NCBI GenBank assembly: GCA_028819955.1
Contig: JAPPKP010000290.1
Span: 1 to 14,268, forward strand
Source of the DNA: Rhodospirillaceae bacterium
Lineage (GTDB): Bacteria; Pseudomonadota; Alphaproteobacteria; UBA828
Direction: 5' to 3'
Length of the DNA: 14,268 bases
Under the pieces are notes generated by a model. That model saw only the letters and a program-made list of their open reading frames with translations, was not told the DNA's origin and ran no database searches. Shown piece by piece: positions 6,333 through 12,997 of the stretch (within the stretch, counting starts at the first letter, position 1; every line of letters starts with the position of its first letter). Both the position numbers and the translations under genes were made by a program.

Positions 6333-7744
6333 GCCAGCCCGCCCGGCTGCCAGCGCATGGAGGGGGCGCGTCCGCGCCGGCCGCTCACGGCCAGCGGCGA
6401 GAGCGAGGTGTCGCGGTGGTTGTCGATTCGATGAAAGCCGAAGCGCTCCACCCGCTCCGCCGCCGCGCTGCAGGCCAGGGCCAGGGCCCAGAAGCGGTCG
6501 GCGTGGCCGTCCGTCTCGCCCGTGTCGGCGAGCAGGCGCGGCTGGCCTGTCGGGCCCGCCTCGGCCCGGATCGAGTGGAGATCGCGGCGCAAGGCGTCGT
6601 CGGGCGGAATCCGCAGGCGCTGGTCTTCGACCGCCTCGCGCAGCGCCGTCGCCACGTCGAGGCGGCGCGGCCCGGTCATCAGGACGCCGTCGACCCGCAT
6701 ACTGCCGTGATCGTCCTGGAGCTGCTCGACGACGGCCTCGCCCATGCCGGTCTGGTCGACCGCGATGCGCACCGGCCGGTAGCGCGCGGCCAGGCCGCCC
6801 ACGATCTTCCGCTGCTCGCTGAAGCGGATGCCCTGGCGCACCACGAGCTCGCGCAGCCAGAGCACGTCGCCGACGCGCTCAAGTGCGCCCGCCACCCAGA
6901 GATCCTTCCGCCGGGCGACGTCGACGCCGACGAACGCGATGCCGCCGCCGAAGTGCTCGGGCTTGCCCGCCTTGCCGGTCCTGTCCTCGCAGGCCCGGAT
7001 CGCGTCCCACGTGAGCCAGGCGCCGGAGCCGGCGGACGGGATGCAGTCCAGCTCCTCCTCGCCGCGATGTCCGTAAGTGCTGCGGATCCCGGCTTCCCAC
7101 GCGGCCTCGGCCTCCGGCGACCACTCCCTGCCGGTCACCTCGAAGATGCGCCTGCCCAGCCCGTCGTCGATCGCCTGGCGGAAGGTGATGGTGTGGACCG
7201 AACCCGGCTGCTTGTCGTCGCGGACGTCCCGCAGGAGCAGGTTGAAGGGCGAGGCCTCGCCGTTGTGTGTCGAGATCACGTGAACCCGGCCGCCCCAGGT
7301 GAGGAAGGCCAGCGCCGCCTTCAGCACCTCCTCCAGGTCGTCGACGAAGGCGGCCTCGTCGACGATCGCCCGGTCTCCGGGGCGGCCCTTGGAGCGGAGC
7401 GCGCGCGGTGCGCTGGTCATCGACGTAATGGTCTTGCCCGAGGCCAGCTGGATGCGGAAGACCTGCACGGCCTTGGAATCGCCGAAATCGAGCACGCTCT
7501 CGCCGATGCCGCCGGCCTCGAAGTCGAGATGCTCCGCCCACTCGGCGCAATCGTCGATGAAGCCGCGTGTCATCTCCTTGTCGTAGGACTGGTAAGTGAC
7601 GTTCCCCTTGCCCTCGGCCGCGTGCATCACGGCATCGTAGGCCTCGGCCCAGCTCAGCCCGATACGCCGCGACTTCTCGACGATCTTGAGCTGGGAGTCG
7701 TCGGCGACCCAGCGGCGCTGGTAGGGCAGGAGAGACCGACTCAC
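6329..7744 (-). CDS. Terminase large subunit (Mu gp28-like)
   Basis: This 471-aa protein begins at a GTG whose last bases overlap the small-subunit stop (GTGA). The ATPase half has a deviant Walker A (EKSRRIGLSW, 23-32), a Walker B DRAIVDEAA (124-132) and an ISTH coupling motif (157-160). The nuclease half has the expected acidic residues: D275 in FVGVDVARRKD, D330 in IAVDQTGMGEAV and D416 in TDGHADRFWALALA. All motifs needed for DNA translocation and headful cleavage appear intact. It sits between gp27 and portal, as in Mu, and works with the DUF3486 small subunit at the portal. Confidence 0.95.
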   Translation of the reverse strand: MSRSLLPYQRRWVADDSQLKIVEKSRRIGLSWAEAYDAVMHAAEGKGNVTYQSYDKEMTRGFIDDCAEWAEHLDFEAGGIGESVLDFGDSKAVQVFRIQLASGKTITSMTSAPRALRSKGRPGDRAIVDEAAFVDDLEEVLKAALAFLTWGGRVHVISTHNGEASPFNLLLRDVRDDKQPGSVHTITFRQAIDDGLGRRIFEVTGREWSPEAEAAWEAGIRSTYGHRGEEELDCIPSAGSGAWLTWDAIRACEDRTGKAGKPEHFGGGIAFVGVDVARRKDLWVAGALERVGDVLWLRELVVRQGIRFSEQRKIVGGLAARYRPVRIAVDQTGMGEAVVEQLQDDHGSMRVDGVLMTGPRRLDVATALREAVEDQRLRIPPDDALRRDLHSIRAEAGPTGQPRLLADTGETDGHADRFWALALACSAAAERVERFGFHRIDNHRDTSLSPLAVSGRRGRAPSMRWQPGGLA

Positions 7745-8307
7745 GCCGAACCCTCTACCTTGGCGCGGATCTTCGCCGCGCCCTCGGCCGAGAGCCCCTG
7801 CCTGCGGGCCTCTTTCACGGCGACTTCGGTAACCTCGGCGCGGATCGCACGCTCGCGAGCGTCGGTTTGCGCCGCCGAGGTGTTGAGGCGGCGCGTGACA
7901 AGCGAGAACACCTTGAGCGCCTCGAGCTTCTCGTCGGCCGGAAGGTCGGCTTGGTCGAGCGCCGCCATGGTCTCCATGGCGAGTGTCTGACCGAAGTTCA
8001 CGAGACCGCGGTCGAGCCTGGTGCCGCCGTCCTCGTCGCCTGCGCGCCCGACCGCCTCGCCGAACTGATTCGCGATCCGGCTGCGCTCCGCGATCTCCCG
8101 GATCGAGGCCCTGTTCACGTAGCGATTGAGCCCGGCGGCGCTCAGCGGATCCTCGCCGTGCTCGGCCAGCACCTCGTTCATGATTTCCAGGATCTCGCGC
8201 TGCGTCTTGCCGGCGCGCAGCAGCGCGTGAAGCGTGTCGCGGTGCTCGGCCTCCAGGCGGTCGATGCGGCCCATCCGGCCGCGCGTGATGCGGTCCTGGT
8301 CAGTCAT
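7741..8307 (-). CDS. Terminase small subunit, DUF3486 family (Mu gp27)
   Basis: This 188-aa, almost entirely helical protein begins MTDQDRITRGRMGRIDRLEA. Residues about 26-70 make a small DNA-binding-like helical unit (LLRAGKTQREILEIMNEVLA, then SAAGLNRYVNR), as in DUF3486 proteins, where a helix-turn-helix recognises the packaging site. The middle carries LVNFGQTLAMETMAAL and the C-terminus ARRQGLSAEGAAKIRAKVEG, both family-like. It overlaps the preceding gp26-like gene by 8 nt and the terminase gene by 4 nt, so the three genes look translationally coupled. Substrate: phage DNA at the pac-like site. Confidence 0.9.
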   Translation of the reverse strand: MTDQDRITRGRMGRIDRLEAEHRDTLHALLRAGKTQREILEIMNEVLAEHGEDPLSAAGLNRYVNRASIREIAERSRIANQFGEAVGRAGDEDGGTRLDRGLVNFGQTLAMETMAALDQADLPADEKLEALKVFSLVTRRLNTSAAQTDARERAIRAEVTEVAVKEARRQGLSAEGAAKIRAKVEGSA

Positions 8308-8602
8308 CGCCCGGCATCGGGCGCGCGACGCCGGGCACCGTTTCCCGCCCGGCGGCGACGTCGGCGCCGCGATCGGTCAGCCGCGCCACCACGAAGCCCG
8401 CCTCCTCGCGGGTCTCGACCAGGCCGTGGCGCGCGAGCCAGTGCAGCGCGTCCGCCTGGGCGTCGGCCGAGCGGTGGTGCCCGCGGGTGCGGAGCGCCGC
8501 GCCGATCGTCCGGTGGTTCATCTCGTATCCGGACGCCGCCTCCAGGAGGCGCAACACGTCGAGGCGATAGCGCTCCTCCTCGGCCTGCACCCAGCTGTTC
8601 AT
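8300..8602 (-). CDS. Mu gp26-like protein (VpaChn25_0724 family)
   Basis: This 100-aa protein (MNSWVQAEEERYRLDVLRLL) overlaps the DUF2730 stop by four bases (ATGA), with GGGGAGGC about 12 nt upstream. It has the winged-helix-like pattern of the family: RLDVLRLLEAASGYEMNHRT, a helix with ADAQADALHWLARHGLVETR, then a beta-hairpin VARLTDRGADVAAG. Members lie just upstream of DUF3486 in Mu-like phages and their role is not known; the fold suggests nucleic-acid binding. Family assignment is by sequence pattern and position. Confidence 0.85.
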   Translation of the reverse strand: MNSWVQAEEERYRLDVLRLLEAASGYEMNHRTIGAALRTRGHHRSADAQADALHWLARHGLVETREEAGFVVARLTDRGADVAAGRETVPGVARPMPGDD

Positions 8603-8973
8603 CGCGCCCCGCCTCCCCGGAGGTGGTTGTTGATCGAGTGCACGAGCGAGCGCATCTCGCCGATGGTGCCCCGGAGCTCGCCCACGCTCTGGTCGGTATG
8701 GCTGAGGCTGCGGGCGAGACCGTCGACCTTGTTCCAGATCTCCGTCGTCGACTTCCCCGAGCCGACGCGGGTCTCCAGCGCGCGCAGCCGATCGTCGATC
8801 TGCTTCAACTGTGCCGAGTAGTCAGGGGCTCGCCGATCCTCTTGCGCCTTGATCCGGACATCGGCCGCCGCCCGCTTGGACTCCAGAACCCGGAGGCGCA
8901 CGAAGATGCCGGCAAGGGCGGCAACGAGGGCACCCACCGTCGCGCGGACGATCCAGGATTCGAGGTCGCTCAC
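8599..8973 (-). CDS. DUF2730 family membrane-anchored coiled-coil protein (Mu gp25-like)
   Basis: This 124-aa protein starts at a GTG 20 nt after the holin stop, preceded by GAGGGGGGGC. Residues 6-24 (WIVRATVGALVAALAGIFV) form one transmembrane segment. The remainder is a charged coiled coil (AAADVRIKAQE, QLKQIDDRLRALETRV, DGLARSLSHTDQSVGELRGT). This one-TM-plus-coiled-coil build matches DUF2730, found upstream of gp26 in Mu-like phages, and resembles spanin-like or inner-membrane lysis accessory proteins, although no lysis function has been shown. Confidence 0.8.
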   Translation of the reverse strand: MSDLESWIVRATVGALVAALAGIFVRLRVLESKRAAADVRIKAQEDRRAPDYSAQLKQIDDRLRALETRVGSGKSTTEIWNKVDGLARSLSHTDQSVGELRGTIGEMRSLVHSINNHLRGGGAR

Positions 8974-8993
8974 TGCCCCCCCTCAGGGTATCG

Positions 8994-9509
8994 TCACTTG
9001 AGCCACGGCAGGCCCTTGACGCGCCGCTTCTCGATCTGGCGCTGGCCGAACCACCAGAGCACGGCGGCCGTGGCGAGATAGAGGATCGTCTCGATGATGC
9101 GGGGCTTGGTGCTCTCGGGCGCCAGATCGCCCGCGGCGAGGGTGAAATAGATCGTGCCCACGAGCGCAACCAGGCCCCAGGTCAGCACCGGCCGCGTCAT
9201 GCCGCGAACGAAGTCGACGAACTTCATGAGGAAGCCGTCGACGGCCCGGGACATCCGGGACGACGCCTCGCGGTAGCTCGCCTCCATGGCCTCCAGCTCG
9301 GCACGGCCGCGCGCGCCCTCGGCCTCGATCGCCGCCACGCGCTCGGCGCTGCCCGCTTCGGTCTTGGCCAGCTCGATGTCGAGGCGGCGGAGGTCCACCT
9401 CGCGCTTGTGCTCGGCGCGCGACTGGAAGAAGTCGATGGCGGCGGACATCGCGGTGCCCAGCAGGCCAGTGGCCCCGCCGGTGAGAACGGACATGATCGC
9501 CTCAAGCAT
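8994..9509 (-). CDS. Holin of the 3TM type
   Basis: This 171-aa protein has three hydrophobic segments: residues 6-26 (amphipathic MSVLTGGATGLLGTAMSAAI), 107-126 (PVLTWGLVALVGTIYFTLAA) and 138-155 (IIETILYLATAAVLWWFG). A charged helical linker separates TM1 from TM2 (30-90; RREVDLRRLDIELAKT-type repeats). The C-terminus is basic. This layout matches the Holin_3TMs (DUF3154) family, common in alphaproteobacterial phages, whose job is to permeabilise the inner membrane at the end of infection. The ATG at 9509 is favoured over the in-frame TTG two codons earlier because AGGAG lies 7 nt before it. It overlaps the DUF5675 gene by 8 nt. Confidence 0.85.
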   Translation of the reverse strand: MLEAIMSVLTGGATGLLGTAMSAAIDFFQSRAEHKREVDLRRLDIELAKTEAGSAERVAAIEAEGARGRAELEAMEASYREASSRMSRAVDGFLMKFVDFVRGMTRPVLTWGLVALVGTIYFTLAAGDLAPESTKPRIIETILYLATAAVLWWFGQRQIEKRRVKGLPWLK

Positions 9510-9960
9510 GGTCAAACTCCTGCGCGCCCGAGGGCGCGACGATCTCCAGCGTGAAGGGCCGCTCGGCGGCCCAGGCCATCAGGTGGCGGAAGGCGGTCTG
9601 CGACGACACCACTGCCTCCTGGAGGCGGCGACGGACCTCGATGCGGCCCCGGCGCAGTCCAGGGAGCAGGCAGCCGGCGGTGTGGGTATGAAACCCGAGG
9701 TCGACATCGCCGCCGACGTTGCCGGCGTGAAACAGGATGTGGCTGCGGTCGGGAACGTCGGTCACGAGCAGGCACCGGCGGAAGCGCGGCGAGATATGGG
9801 GCACGACGTCGTAGACGCCGGCGGGAATGCAGGAGCGGTTGCGGCGGTTGTCGCGCCAGGGGGGCTCCATGATCTGGATGGGCGGGAGATCGCGGGCGAC
9901 CAGGGTCCCGAGGGTGCCCTGATCGCCGGACCGATCCCGCCGCAGAACGGCGTGGAGCAT
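9502..9960 (-). CDS. DUF5675 family protein in the lysis block
   Basis: This 152-aa protein carries the DUF5675 pattern: an N-terminal GTLGTLVARDLPPIQIMEPP strand pair, NRRNRSCIPAGVYDVVPHIS (40-59), CLLVTDVPDRSHILFHAGN with its H-x-G-N motif, and DVDLGFHTHTAGCLL. Such proteins occur in phage lysis regions next to holins. Their activity is not established; a peptidoglycan-acting role is an inference from position, since Mu has its lysozyme gene here and no classical endolysin is visible. The ATG lies 3 nt after the stop of the 103-aa gene with no clear Shine-Dalgarno, so it is probably coupled. Confidence 0.8.
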   Translation of the reverse strand: MLHAVLRRDRSGDQGTLGTLVARDLPPIQIMEPPWRDNRRNRSCIPAGVYDVVPHISPRFRRCLLVTDVPDRSHILFHAGNVGGDVDLGFHTHTAGCLLPGLRRGRIEVRRRLQEAVVSSQTAFRHLMAWAAERPFTLEIVAPSGAQEFDHA

Positions 9961-9963
9961 CGT

Positions 9964-10275
9964 CTATGCCGTGAAAAGCCGCCACTCGCCTCGGCGGATC
10001 ACGTGGTTTTCCACGCGGCCTCCAGCGGCCACAAACGTTACGTGCACGTCGGCGAGATGCGCGTCGTTGGCGATCAGAAGCTCGGAGCCTTCGATTTCCC
10101 CGGACACGCCGATCTGGCGGTCAAGGGGAACCTTGATCTTCTGAAGGTCCGGCTTGATGCCGGGGCCGAGCTGGGTGGTCTGCCCGCCGTGGTTCACCGT
10201 GAACGACGGGCCGTCGTGGCCCACGCGGCCCTCCGGGACCGCCGCGGTGTTGTTGCAAAGACGGATGTAACTCAT
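9964..10275 (-). CDS. Hypothetical 103-aa protein in the lysis block
   Basis: The protein is MSYIRLCNNTAAVPEGRVGH followed by a beta-strand-rich body (FTVNHGGQTTQLGPGIKPDL, VPLDRQIGVSGEIEGSELLI, DVHVTFVAAGGRVENHVIRR). There is no signal peptide or TM segment. GAGAGGTG lies just before the ATG. I do not recognise the family. The all-beta composition and position between the secreted protein and DUF5675 would fit a small virion-surface or structural protein, but this is a guess. The start overlaps the possible 33-aa ORF by four bases (ATGA). Confidence 0.7.
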   Translation of the reverse strand: MSYIRLCNNTAAVPEGRVGHDGPSFTVNHGGQTTQLGPGIKPDLQKIKVPLDRQIGVSGEIEGSELLIANDAHLADVHVTFVAAGGRVENHVIRRGEWRLFTA

Positions 10276-10373
10276 GACACCTCTCGGGTTGGGCGGAGCG
10301 GGGCAGTCGCCAGGACCACCCCGTCCTTGTGCTCGGGCTCAGGGAAGCATGCCTGGCGTGAGCTCCCCCTCAT
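10272..10373 (-). CDS. Possible 33-aa ORF coupled to the 103-aa gene
   Basis: On the minus strand an ATG at 10373 opens a 33-codon frame (MRGSSRQACFPEPEHKDGVV and on to TREVS) whose TGA overlaps the next ATG (ATGA), as true coupled genes do elsewhere in this phage. The Shine-Dalgarno is weak. A small hairpin (TCGGG and CCCGA around AATCA, 10380-10394) lies immediately upstream. The low-complexity proline/arginine content could equally be chance in GC-rich DNA. This is the only candidate gene in the otherwise non-coding 10276-10439 stretch. Confidence 0.3.
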   Translation of the reverse strand: MRGSSRQACFPEPEHKDGVVLATAPLRPTREVS

Positions 10374-10439
10374 CGCGTCTCGGGAATCACCCGAACTGTG
10401 GTCAGGGCGCCAGGCAGGCGCGCGAGAGCGTGGCGCGGC

Positions 10440-10901
10440 CTACTCCTGCTGCGGATACGCCCTTCGCAGGCAGTTCATGAGCGCGAGCGCGTCATCGCCG
10501 AGCCCATGGCTCCAGAAAGCGTCGAGCGTCCGCTCGAGCTCGTACCACTGGGCCGTGCAGGCCCCCCACGGTGTCGTGACTTTTGCAGGCGCGACTTCCC
10601 GCAGGGGAGCTTCCATCTCCAGCATGTAGACGGTCTTGCCGTCCCGCTTGATGCACTCGCCGCCGCGCTCGGCCGAGCCGGCCACGTGCCAGTGCCGCTC
10701 GCCGGCGCTCTTCTGCTTGTGGCAGCCGTCCTTCGGCGAGAGCTGGCCCGCGTGCGCCAGCACGATCGTGCCGCGCTCGCGATCGGCCTCGTGATGGGAG
10801 GCGGCTTCGGCCGCACCGACCAGAAGCGCGGCGCTGAAGGCAAACACGGCCGCAGCCGCCAGAGTCGCGCGCGCCCTGCGGCGCGCCGTCGAAATGTTCA
10901 T
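10440..10901 (-). CDS. Secreted four-cysteine protein at head of the late operon
   Basis: The 153-aa protein has a clear signal peptide: basic MNISTARRRARAT, a hydrophobic core LAAAAVFAFSAALLVGA and an A-E-A cleavage site near residue 33. The mature part contains an HHEADRERG stretch and a DGCHKQKSAGERHWHVAG block (58-75; C60, H61, H70, H72) followed by GGEC (C83), with further cysteines C115 and C144. Four cysteines and the clustered histidines suggest a disulfide-bonded, possibly metal-binding periplasmic domain, reminiscent of small HxH secreted domains, but I do not recognise a named family. GGAGGG lies 7 nt before the ATG. A 9-G tract (10915-10923) sits immediately upstream of the Shine-Dalgarno. 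First gene after the candidate late promoter. Confidence 0.72.
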   Translation of the reverse strand: MNISTARRRARATLAAAAVFAFSAALLVGAAEAASHHEADRERGTIVLAHAGQLSPKDGCHKQKSAGERHWHVAGSAERGGECIKRDGKTVYMLEMEAPLREVAPAKVTTPWGACTAQWYELERTLDAFWSHGLGDDALALMNCLRRAYPQQE

Positions 10902-10945
10902 TGGCTTTCCCTCCGGGGGGGGGCGTTGTGAAACACGTCCCGGCC

Positions 10946-10986
10946 AGTATGGCCCGGCGGGCTCGCCGCATTTATTCCAAAGCCGG
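10946..10986 (-). promoter_or_regulatory. Candidate late promoter of the lysis/head operon (Plys-like), copy B of the 19-bp element
   Basis: Copy B of the element covers 10968-10986 (GCATTTATTCCAAAGCCGG on the plus strand), identical to copy A at 17 of 19 positions. Facing the minus-strand genes, CATACT (10951-10946) lies 19 bases past the AATAAA, the same offset as TAGGCT in copy A. A start near 10939 would give a leader of about 38 nt containing the GGAGGG before the ATG at 10901. Because the gap is divergent, the element could also act on the plus-strand gene at 11013, where TAGAGT (11001-11006) is a weak -10-like match. Confidence 0.5.
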
Positions 10987-11012
10987 TGCGCGGACGGGCG
11001 TAGAGTCCGGCC

Positions 11013-11300
11013 ATGGCTACCGACAGCGTCCCCCTGCCCCAGGGCGTCTGGACCGAGGTCACCGGCCCGCGCGGCATGGCCGACGGAGAGGAGTACGCCT
11101 GCGAGGTCGTGGGCGGGCCGGCCGAGGCGGTCAACGTGACCGGCAACGCGGCGCCGGCGGCCGAGGCCGTCGGGCATCCCTACTATCCGGGCACGCGCTC
11201 GCGCCAGGCGGACTACCGCTCCTTCACCAAGAAGGCGGGCCAGACCTGGTGGTTTCGCGCCGCAGGCGCCGACACCAAGTTCGTCGCCTCGGAGCTCTGA
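11013..11300 (+). CDS. Hypothetical 95-aa beta-rich protein
   Basis: First gene of the plus-strand cassette. The sequence (MATDSVPLPQGVWTEVTGPR, then EYACEVVGGPAEAVNVTGNA and QTWWFRAAGADTKFVASE) looks like a single compact beta domain without signal peptide, TM helix or known motif. The gene lies 3 nt before the tail-fibre-like gene and shares its strand and codon style, so a small virion protein or decoration/tail component is possible. I do not recognise it. The start codon lies 27 nt after the 19-bp element, with only a weak GAG Shine-Dalgarno. Confidence 0.65.
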   Translation: MATDSVPLPQGVWTEVTGPRGMADGEEYACEVVGGPAEAVNVTGNAAPAAEAVGHPYYPGTRSRQADYRSFTKKAGQTWWFRAAGADTKFVASEL

Positions 11301-11303
11301 CGC

Positions 11304-12173
11304 GTGCCGGGACGGCCGCCGGGCTCGGGCGGAGGCGGCGGGGTGCTCGGCCTCGGCCCGGCCCAGAACACCTTCGGCGACGCGACCACCGCCGACCGCG
11401 CGGCCGCCGAGGCCCTCCGCGACGCCTACGCGAACGCGCAGGCGGCGTGGCTCGCGCTCTACAACGGCAACCGCAGCTTCTGGATCCGGCTCGTGTGGGC
11501 GGCCGGGACGGTCGAGCAGCGGCGCAACGCCGCCGGCGACGCCTGGGAGGACGTGACGAACGTCATCCGAGGCCCCGCCGGCCTGCCCGGCGCCGAAGGG
11601 CATCTCGGCCTCTTGTGCTGGTTCGCTCCGGGCAACGCCGAGGCGCTGCCGGCGGGCGAGGTCAACCGCTCGCCGCTCACCATCCTCGCGAACAGCGCCA
11701 GGCACCTTCGCTACCGCACGGCCCAGGCGGCGCCGAATGAGGTCCTGACCGGACAGGACCCCGGGATCCGCGCGCTGACCGCGGCGCAAGCCGCGGAGGC
11801 CGATCTGCTGACCGGCGAAGCGCTGCCCGACTACGCCGTGTTCGAGGTCCCCATGGGCGTCGTCTGTCGCGCCGTGCTGCACGCGCAGCACGATGCCGCG
11901 TCGGACGTGTCGCTCCAGGCGTTCATCTACGAGGTCCTCGCCAGCACCGACGACGTGCGGCGCACGCCCCCCTACCCCTACGCCGCAGGCATCGCCGAGC
12001 CGCTCGGCATCATCTCCAGCACGCAAACGCCCCGCATGGGCGGGTCGCCCGGGATCACGATCAATGCGAAGGCCGCGGCCCGGCGCTTCACTTGGATCGC
12101 GTCCGGCTTCCAGGGCGGACCCGACGCCAACGGCCACTGGTACTGGGAATTCGAAATCCTGGAGGCGCCGTGA
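11304..12173 (+). CDS. Tail-fibre-like protein
   Basis: This 289-aa protein starts at GTG with GGAG nine bases upstream. A flexible glycine-rich N-terminus (GRPPGSGGGGGVLGLG) is followed by a helical repeat-like region (TTADRAAAEALRDAYANAQ, then LALYNGNRSFWIRLVW) and a short collagen-like stretch RGPAGLPGAEG (89-99, three Gly-X-Y triplets). Then come DPGIRALTAAQAAEADLLTG, a long beta-rich C-terminal part and a final HWYWEFEILEAP. The FGDAT, QLVW/VQRR-like and GPxGxxG patterns are those of phage tail-fibre or receptor-binding proteins. The assignment is moderately confident; receptor and partner are unknown. It ends overlapping the next start codon (GTGA). Confidence 0.62.
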   Translation: MPGRPPGSGGGGGVLGLGPAQNTFGDATTADRAAAEALRDAYANAQAAWLALYNGNRSFWIRLVWAAGTVEQRRNAAGDAWEDVTNVIRGPAGLPGAEGHLGLLCWFAPGNAEALPAGEVNRSPLTILANSARHLRYRTAQAAPNEVLTGQDPGIRALTAAQAAEADLLTGEALPDYAVFEVPMGVVCRAVLHAQHDAASDVSLQAFIYEVLASTDDVRRTPPYPYAAGIAEPLGIISSTQTPRMGGSPGITINAKAAARRFTWIASGFQGGPDANGHWYWEFEILEAP

Positions 12174-12730
12174 CGCTCAAGGAACTCTGCGAGCTCCTCG
12201 GCTACCCACGGCTGCGCCGCTGGGCGCACCTGGTCGAGCGGGTGAAGGCGGCGGAGGCCTCGGCCGCAGAGGCCGGCGCAGCCCCGCGCGCGGAGGCGGC
12301 GCCCGAGCCGGAGGGCGAGGTCCACCTCCGCGTCGAGTGGGTCCACTTCTACGACGATTCCGGCGGGCAGTACCCGCGCATCGAGAGCAAGCACGAGTGG
12401 CTCTGCGGCATCAGCGACGATTCGCGCCTGGGGATTCCCCTGGTGTGGACCGAGGGCAAGTACAACTGGTTGGAGCGGCGGCGCTACACGACCCTCTACT
12501 TCGTCGCGCCCATCGCCGAGGTCGAGGGCAAGACGCTCGTCGTGAACGGCGTTCGCCTCGGCCCCGTCGCCTACAGCAACATCCCCGCGGCGGTGCCGCG
12601 CTACCGCGACGTGCCCGCCGCGCTGATCGACGACCGCGGCGACGGCTGGCCCACCATCAAGATGCCGCAGGTCCGCGAGGTGCCGGCCGGCTGGACCGCC
12701 ACCGTCCGCGACGAGCTGGGCATCGGGTAG
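12170..12730 (+). CDS. Hypothetical 186-aa protein of the tail-like cassette
   Basis: The protein starts at the GTG overlapping the tail-like gene stop, with GGAGG five bases upstream. The N-terminal 60 residues (VTLKELCELLGYPRLRRWAH, then KAAEASAAEAGAAPRAEAAP) form a helix and a low-complexity Ala/Glu/Pro linker. The following part is beta-rich with aromatic residues: VEWVHFYDDSGGQYPRIESK, a RRRYTTLYFVAPIA strand and VYSNIPAAVPRYRDVPAALI-type segments. No family is recognised. The start is chosen by coupling, since the upstream extension to 12092 would overlap the tail-like gene in another frame. Possibly a virion component or fibre chaperone by position. Confidence 0.65.
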   Translation: MTLKELCELLGYPRLRRWAHLVERVKAAEASAAEAGAAPRAEAAPEPEGEVHLRVEWVHFYDDSGGQYPRIESKHEWLCGISDDSRLGIPLVWTEGKYNWLERRRYTTLYFVAPIAEVEGKTLVVNGVRLGPVAYSNIPAAVPRYRDVPAALIDDRGDGWPTIKMPQVREVPAGWTATVRDELGIG

Positions 12731-12744
12731 GCGGAGCGGCGGCG

Positions 12745-12855
12745 GTGAGGGCCTTCCGCAGGCGCGTCGCCTCCTGGGCGCCCTACGCGCTCGTCGTCGC
12801 GGCCGGCGCTGCGGGTGGCGCCGGCATCGCCTGGATTTGGCACCGGCTGTCGTGA
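12745..12855 (+). CDS. 36-aa single-TM small protein
   Basis: The frame begins at a GTG (12745) with GGAG about 8 nt upstream and encodes VRAFRRRVASWAPYALVVAA followed by GAAGGAGIAWIWHRLS. A short basic N-terminus precedes one alanine/glycine-rich hydrophobic segment (residues 12-32) with a GxxxG-like pattern, so an inner-membrane location with the basic end in the cytoplasm is expected. It sits 14 nt after the 186-aa gene on the same strand. Small single-TM proteins in phages can be lysis accessory or membrane-effector proteins, but function here is unknown. Confidence 0.5.
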   Translation: MRAFRRRVASWAPYALVVAAGAAGGAGIAWIWHRLS

Positions 12856-12864
12856 GCCAAGCAG

Positions 12865-12997
12865 CCCGCCGGGCCCCGGAGGACTCTCCGAAGGCCGGGC
12901 GGGGGCCGGGGTGGTAGGACACCCCAACCGGGAGAGAGCGCTCCCACGACCGCAACCGGCCGCACTGCGGCCGTCCCGCCACCCCGCACGGGGCGGG
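12865..12997. terminator. Hairpin-rich intergenic gap before the methyltransferase
   Basis: This gap has several stems: CGGAG and CTCCG around GACT inside a larger imperfect GC-rich stem (12865-12903), GGGGTG and CACCCC around six bases (12908-12925), GGGAG and CTCCC around six bases (12930-12945), GGCCGCA and TGCGGCC around a single C (12958-12972), and CCCC-GCAC-GGGG (12982-12993). No T-tract follows. It may end the tail-like cassette, be a structured leader, or be a small RNA. Confidence 0.35.

Noticed and set aside
4683..9081. Long plus-strand frames over portal, terminase and gp27-gp25 genes
   Set aside because: Antisense shadows of well-identified genes; low-complexity, arginine-rich products.
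10902..12137. Minus-strand extension of the secreted gene across the tail-like cassette
   Set aside because: The signal peptide starts at 10901 with a good Shine-Dalgarno; the upstream part is antisense to the plus-strand genes.
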